From positions 1-55,793 of the forward strand of contig ONKQ01000016.1 of NCBI GenBank assembly GCA_900318465.1: a stretch of 55,793 bases of DNA, written 5' to 3'. The notes beneath the pieces were generated by a model. The model was not told where the DNA came from, did not search any database, and saw nothing but the letters and a program-made list of their open reading frames with translations. Positions 51,333 through 55,793 of this stretch are shown here, piece after piece; positions within the stretch are counted from its first letter, which is position 1; each line of letters begins with the position of its first letter. The position numbers and the translations under genes were made by a program. This DNA is from an uncultured Bacteroidales bacterium. GTDB lineage: Bacteria; Bacteroidota; Bacteroidia; Bacteroidales; F082.

Positions 51333-52714
51333 GTGAGTTAGAGCATGATAAGTTGTTAAAAGAAGTCTGTTCGCGAGAAATAGGATGTGGTTTATACGAA
51401 GTCAAAATCGATGGCATTAGTGTCTATAATTATATTCGCCGAGATTGCCGTAATCGATTTATGAGTGAGTTTGGCCGTGGTGAAGGCATAAAGGATCCGT
51501 ATGTTCCACTAAACGAACGTAGAAAAAGTATCCTTATATCTTTTTGGCATTTTATTGAAATTGCATTTGGGAGGATTAGAGCCAATAATGTGATACGTTC
51601 TTTCGAGCGTATAGAATTTGTTAATGGTTCGTATGTGGATAAATTTACAGATCCAATTGTTGATTTTTCTAGTATTAATGAAAGTTTTTTAATTATCGAT
51701 CCTGGACGAAACGGAAGACATTTAAAGCCAAGAGCACATCAGAACAACATCGTTTATCCAGATGTGATTTATTGGCTGTCTTCTCGCTTGTTGAGGTTTA
51801 AGTTCATTAAAAAGAGATATATTAGGGAAAATGCAAAAGCGTTGGATGAACTATTCATTAAATTGAATAAGGCATTTCCAGAATATTTTATTGATATGGA
51901 TGGTATAACCCGTGCGATTCTTGAGCAGTCCTATATCAGATACTTTTATAGATGTCTTTTTAAGAAATTAAAAGTCAAAAGGCTATTTGCACCAGCTAGA
52001 GGAAGCTTTATGCATATGATACCAGCAGCCAAATTAGAGAATATTTGTGTATTTGAGCTACAACATGGGGTTACTTATGGTGAGTCACTTACATATTCAG
52101 GGTATATTGACCCTATGTTCTCTCCAGATTACTTTCTCGCTTTTAGCAAAATCACCAATCCACATAATTATGGCATGGAAGGAGATAGAATCGTTGAAAT
52201 CGGATGGGCATTTGAAAAGTATTTAACTTTGGTTGAGGGACAGGATTCCGGAAATAGTGTTCTTGTTATTTCTTCGCCTGAAATATCAGAGAAGATGATT
52301 GTTGTAACAAGTTTCTTGGCCTCACATAATCCGAGCGTAAAATTCTCTTTTAGGCCACATCCAAATGAGGTGTTGAATGAGGAAAAATTAAACGAATTGG
52401 GCAAATATGACAATATTGAGATTAATAATAACCTTGAGAATTTAAGCGTAACTTTGACAAAATTTTCATATATCATAGGAGAGAACTCTACGGCATTGTA
52501 TGAAGGATTAAATATGGGGAAAAATGTTGGAAAGCTTTTTTGGGGAGGGCTTCAGTCTAGGTATCTCAATGAAGATGATAAAAAGTATTTCTTTACCATT
52601 TCCAACAATGAAGACTTCAAGAATTTTATTAGAAGTCCGAAAGGCATTAAGCCTTCAAGAAAACTATATGAAACTTTTAACAAGAGGGCTTTTGAGAGTA
52701 TAATATTAAAGTAG
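51329..52714 (+). CDS. Putative GT-B-fold capsule/polysaccharide glycosyltransferase
   Basis: A 461-residue soluble protein. The second half looks like capsule or CDP-glycerol type transferases: FELQHGVTYGE, PDYFLAFSK, FRPHPNE near 348, and IGENSTALYEGLNMGKNV near 385. The N-terminal ~180 residues are charged and I do not recognise them. Function is inferred from motifs and the operon. It is AT-rich. Confidence 0.6.
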   Translation: MSELEHDKLLKEVCSREIGCGLYEVKIDGISVYNYIRRDCRNRFMSEFGRGEGIKDPYVPLNERRKSILISFWHFIEIAFGRIRANNVIRSFERIEFVNGSYVDKFTDPIVDFSSINESFLIIDPGRNGRHLKPRAHQNNIVYPDVIYWLSSRLLRFKFIKKRYIRENAKALDELFIKLNKAFPEYFIDMDGITRAILEQSYIRYFYRCLFKKLKVKRLFAPARGSFMHMIPAAKLENICVFELQHGVTYGESLTYSGYIDPMFSPDYFLAFSKITNPHNYGMEGDRIVEIGWAFEKYLTLVEGQDSGNSVLVISSPEISEKMIVVTSFLASHNPSVKFSFRPHPNEVLNEEKLNELGKYDNIEINNNLENLSVTLTKFSYIIGENSTALYEGLNMGKNVGKLFWGGLQSRYLNEDDKKYFFTISNNEDFKNFIRSPKGIKPSRKLYETFNKRAFESIILK

Positions 52715-52715
52715 T

Positions 52716-53738
52716 ATGTTAAATAATAAAACGGTTTTGATCACGGGTGGTACAGGCTCCTTCGGCAAGAAATTTGTTGAAGTTATCCTTCGCGATTATC
52801 CCAATGTGAAGAAAATCATCATTTATTCTCGTGATGAGCTTAAACAATACGAGCTGAAACTCAAGTATCCTGAGACCAATTATCCGATGATGCGCTATTT
52901 CATCGGGGATGTCCGTGATTTGGAACGTTTGATTCGTGCCTGCGAAGGGGTGGATGTCATCATTCATGCAGCTGCCATCAAACAAGTTGATACCGCTGAG
53001 TATAATCCCGAAGAGTGTATCAAGACCAATGTGCATGGAGCACAAAATGTCATTAAAGCTGCATTGGCCTGTGGCGTTCATGATGTGGTTGCCCTCAGTA
53101 CAGACAAGGCATGTGCTCCCATCAATCTTTATGGTGCCACCAAACTCACCAGCGACAAGCTTTTCACGGCGGCCAATAATATCAAAGGCTCAAAAGACAT
53201 TCGCTTTTCGGTAGTGCGCTATGGTAACGTCATGGGTTCGAGAGGAAGTGTGATACCGTTCTTCATCAAGCTTCGCGACCAAGGTGCCAAGGAAATCCCG
53301 ATAACGGATATGCGCATGACGCGGTTTAACATTTCGCTTGAAGATGGTGTGCAGATGGTGATGTATGCACTCGCACATCATATTGGAGGAGAGATATTTA
53401 TCCCCAAGATTCCATCATACCATATCAAGGATGTGGCCACGGCTATAGCGCCAAATATTCCTCAAGTGGAAGTGGGTATTCGTCCTGGAGAAAAGCTGCA
53501 TGAGGAGATGATCACTGTCACAGATGCGTTGGATACGATTGATTTGGGTAAGTATTATGTTATCATGCCTTCAGTTTCATTTGTACACAAGAGAGAGGAT
53601 TTCATCAAGCATCATAAAGCAAAGATGGTACCCGAGGGGTTTCACTATAGTTCGGATAACAATTCCGAATGGGAAACGGTGGAATCGATGCGCGAAAAGA
53701 TTCGTAGGTATGTTGACCCTGGTTTTTTGGTAAAATGA
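52716..53738 (+). CDS. pseB: UDP-GlcNAc 4,6-dehydratase (inverting) PseB
   Basis: First step of pseudaminic acid synthesis: UDP-GlcNAc to the 4-keto-6-deoxy-L-sugar. The 340 residues have NAD loop TGGTGSFGKKF (10-20), HAAAIKQVDTAEYNP, LSTDKACAPINLYGATK (the Lys catalytic form) and VRYGNVMGSRGSV. The inverting enzymes have this short, soluble form, unlike the membrane-bound retaining type. It is followed by PseC with a 4-base overlap. Confidence 0.92.
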   Translation: MLNNKTVLITGGTGSFGKKFVEVILRDYPNVKKIIIYSRDELKQYELKLKYPETNYPMMRYFIGDVRDLERLIRACEGVDVIIHAAAIKQVDTAEYNPEECIKTNVHGAQNVIKAALACGVHDVVALSTDKACAPINLYGATKLTSDKLFTAANNIKGSKDIRFSVVRYGNVMGSRGSVIPFFIKLRDQGAKEIPITDMRMTRFNISLEDGVQMVMYALAHHIGGEIFIPKIPSYHIKDVATAIAPNIPQVEVGIRPGEKLHEEMITVTDALDTIDLGKYYVIMPSVSFVHKREDFIKHHKAKMVPEGFHYSSDNNSEWETVESMREKIRRYVDPGFLVK

Positions 53739-54898
53739 TAGATCATATTATTCCATACGGCCACCAGTTTGTTACAGAAGAAGATATTAATGCTGTAATA
53801 GAGGTATTGAAGTCAGACTACATGACCCAAGGCCCTCGTATTGGGCAATTTGAGAAACAGTTTTCAGACTATCTTGGATGCCGATATGCTTGTATGGTCA
53901 GTAACGGCACAGCTGCACTGCATCTTTGTGCTATGGCATTAGGTATTAAGCAAGGCGATAAGGTGATTACTACACCGATTACTTTTGTGGCCAGCGCCAA
54001 TGGCTTCCGTTACTGCGGTGCAGAAGTCACATTCTGTGACATTGATGCCAAGACCTACTTGATGGATTTGGATAAATTGGAGCAAATTCTCAAAGCTTCA
54101 CCGAAAGGCACATACAAAGCTGTAGTTCCAGTTGACTTTGCTGGTTATCCTATAAATGAGGAACGCTTGCGCAAACTGGCCGACGAGTATGGTTTTGCCA
54201 TTGTGGTGGATGCTTGCCATGCACCAGGTGGCACCTTTATCGACAGCAAGGGTGAAAAGCAAAAGGTGGGCAACTGCAAATATGCCGACCTTACAGTTTT
54301 CTCGTTCCATCCTGTGAAACATATTGCTACAGGTGAAGGCGGTGCGGTTACTACCAACCGCAAGGATCTTTACGATAAAGTGGCGCTGTTCCGCACGCAC
54401 GGTATTACCAAAGACCCTGCGTTGTTGGAAAAGAATGATGGAGGCTGGTACTATGAAATGCAGGGACTAGGCTATAACTACCGCATCACCGAAATGCAGG
54501 CTGCTTTGGGTATGACCCAAATGTCGCGTCTGGATTGGAGTGTGAAACGCCGCAATGAGATTGCCATGCGCTATGATGAGGCTTTCAAGGGGACGGAAGT
54601 GACAACACCCTATAGACAGGATAATGTTGTTCATGCTTTTCATCTGTATGTCATTCAAGTAGAGGCGGACAAACGTAAAGGCCTGTATAATTATTTGAGA
54701 ATGAATAAGGTATATTCTCAGGTGCTTTATATTCCAGCTCACCTCATGCCTTACTATCGTCAGTTTGGTTGGAAGATTGGGGATATGCCAGTGGCAGAAG
54801 AATATTATGCTAAATGCCTTGCTCTGCCAATGTTCCCTACATTGACTGATGAGGAGCAGAATTGGGTGATTGAAAGTGTCAAGGAAGGTTTGAAATAA
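53735..54898 (+). CDS. pseC: UDP-4-amino-4,6-dideoxy-N-acetyl-beta-L-altrosamine transaminase PseC
   Basis: Second step of pseudaminic acid synthesis, PLP-dependent. The 387 residues have the start MIDHIIPYGHQFVTEED and MTQGPRIGQFEK, SNGTAALHLCAMAL, VDACHAPGG and FSFHPVKHIATGEGG with the PLP Lys near 193. The order pseB-pseC is the usual one. The later steps (pseH, pseG, pseI, pseF) are not in the window; they may lie beyond the insertion sequence. Confidence 0.92.
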   Translation: MIDHIIPYGHQFVTEEDINAVIEVLKSDYMTQGPRIGQFEKQFSDYLGCRYACMVSNGTAALHLCAMALGIKQGDKVITTPITFVASANGFRYCGAEVTFCDIDAKTYLMDLDKLEQILKASPKGTYKAVVPVDFAGYPINEERLRKLADEYGFAIVVDACHAPGGTFIDSKGEKQKVGNCKYADLTVFSFHPVKHIATGEGGAVTTNRKDLYDKVALFRTHGITKDPALLEKNDGGWYYEMQGLGYNYRITEMQAALGMTQMSRLDWSVKRRNEIAMRYDEAFKGTEVTTPYRQDNVVHAFHLYVIQVEADKRKGLYNYLRMNKVYSQVLYIPAHLMPYYRQFGWKIGDMPVAEEYYAKCLALPMFPTLTDEEQNWVIESVKEGLK

Positions 54899-54905
54899 AT
54901 CAATA

Positions 54906-55700
54906 ATGATGAAAACTCCGATTGTCAGCGTAATTGTGCCGGTTTACAATGTGAGCCAATATCTGGATCAGTGTTTGGATTCTTTAGTCAATCAAACACT
55001 TTCTGATATTGAAATCATTTGTGTTAATGACGCATCAACTGACAACAGCTTGGAAATCTTGAAGTCATGGGGACAAAAGGATGAACGAATCCGAATCATC
55101 GACCTTCCTGAGAATCGGATGGTGGGAGCAGTTAGAAATATTGGAATGAAGACTGCAAGCGGAGAGTATTTGGGATTTTTGGATTCAGATGATTATGTCT
55201 CGTATGACTTCTATCAATCTTTAGTGGATGCATTAAAGCCTGGTATAGATGTCGTCACCACAAAATATACCATGAGATTTGTTGAGCATTCAGAACAACA
55301 GTTGCTTCAATTCAATGACACGGTTGATCTTGATAATCAAGACTGCGTTAAAAGGTCCATTGCAGCATACGGTTGCCGGTTATGTGCTAGTATTTATAGG
55401 AGATCTTATGTCGTTGAGAATCAATTCCAATTTCCTGAAGGTGTCTTTTTTGAGGATAATCCGATAGTTCAGTGCATGTTTTTGGTTGCCAATCAGATTG
55501 TTGTTATTGATAACAAGTCTTCATTTTGGTGGTATCGAATCAATCCTTCATCCATTGTTCATAGCAGTTTTTCTGACAGAAAATTTTCAGATAGACTTCC
55601 CATGCAGTTGCTGATGTTGGAGAATTATCGAAAGTATCATCTTGCGGATATTTATAAGGAAGAATTCAGCTATCGTTTTTTTATAACTTTTTACCATTAG
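54906..55700 (+). pseudogene. Family 2 glycosyltransferase, truncated by an insertion sequence
   Basis: The 264 residues begin as a normal GT-A family 2 transferase: SVIVPVYNVSQYLDQCLDSL, CVNDASTDNS, and GFLDSDDYVS (metal-binding DxD). The reading frame ends abruptly in FITFYH and TAG, where an IS-end-like sequence starts (about 55698). Normal members run ~320-340 residues, so the C-terminal part is lost. The catalytic domain could still be made, but I would treat it as disrupted. Confidence 0.75.
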
Positions 55701-55793
55701 TGTCCCGTTAAAATTGGGACGGTTAAATATTAGTCAAATAGCCCCGGTATTAGGGGGTCAAGTTGTTCTTTGACGTCGTTGATATTGGTCTTG
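55699..55793. mobile_element. End of an insertion sequence
   Basis: At the right edge TGTCCCGTTAAAATTGGGAC (55701-55720) holds a small hairpin (GTCCC and GGGAC around 9 bases), followed by the 3' end of a minus-strand transposase-like frame. It interrupts the GT2 gene. The family cannot be named from 95 bases. Confidence 0.6.
55730..55793 (-). CDS. Transposase C-terminus (partial)
   Basis: The minus strand reads KTNINDVKEQLDPLIPGLFD and a TAA stop (55732-55730). It is only 20 residues, so the assignment rests on its position within the apparent IS end. Confidence 0.45.
   Translation of the reverse strand, partial: KTNINDVKEQLDPLIPGLFD

Overview
The window looks like chromosome from an uncultured gut- or rumen-type member of the Bacteroidales. 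Evidence: a T9SS C-terminal sorting domain on a secreted protein, the T9SS regulator PorX, the glycine-lipid genes glsA/glsB, an FtsZ with a long linker and the NSFLHDNVD tail seen in Bacteroidetes, and many TAnnTTTG (-7) promoter boxes with few Shine-Dalgarno sequences. I saw no rRNA, tRNA or CRISPR array.

Layout. (1) 1-4.7 kb (+): an AT-rich, defence-like module of a TerB-C domain protein with an in-frame stop upstream, a BrxD-like (DUF2791) P-loop ATPase and an Lhr/BrxHI-like helicase. (2) 4.9-9.6 kb: a DUF4143 ATPase, a BspA-type leucine-rich-repeat T9SS cargo, prfB with its programmed +1 frameshift, and a PepSY-like periplasmic protein. (3) 9.7-23.4 kb (-): the division and cell-wall (dcw) operon mraZ-rsmH-ftsL-ftsI-murE-mraY-murD'-ftsW-murC-ftsQ-ftsA-ftsZ. 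It lacks murG, and murD is reduced to its C-terminal domain. (4) 23.6-26.4 kb (+): glsA-glsB, the GTPase engB and a YeaQ-type membrane protein. (5) 26.4-28.4 kb: a small accessory insert (48-residue peptide, fimbrillin-like lipoprotein, small membrane protein) bordered by a decayed copy of the 3' end of mutS2, whose intact copy lies just beyond. (6) 28.5-37.9 kb: housekeeping genes mutS2, an HD hydrolase, porX, tsaE, a thioredoxin-like lipoprotein, aroB, aroA and a LutA-like protein. (7) 38.0-55.8 kb (+): surface polysaccharide genes. These begin with a WbpD/WbpE-like pair and a sugar-phosphate transferase. A new promoter then precedes a long operon: an ABC-2 exporter permease without its ATPase, two DegT-type aminotransferases, an ATP-grasp ligase, a GNAT, a compact fatty-acid-synthase-like set (ACP, KAS III, SDR, SDR, AMP ligase, ACP, KAS III), a GT-B-like protein, pseB, pseC and a family 2 glycosyltransferase cut by an insertion sequence at the right edge.

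How the genes fit together. The strongest candidate for something new is the acyl cassette in the polysaccharide operon: it has what is needed to build a short hydroxyacyl chain on a dedicated carrier and transfer it to an amino sugar. The LRR cargo, PorX and the WbpD/WbpE-like pair fit a type IX secretion and anionic-LPS anchoring theme. The dcw operon raises the question of where MurG and the catalytic two thirds of MurD are encoded.
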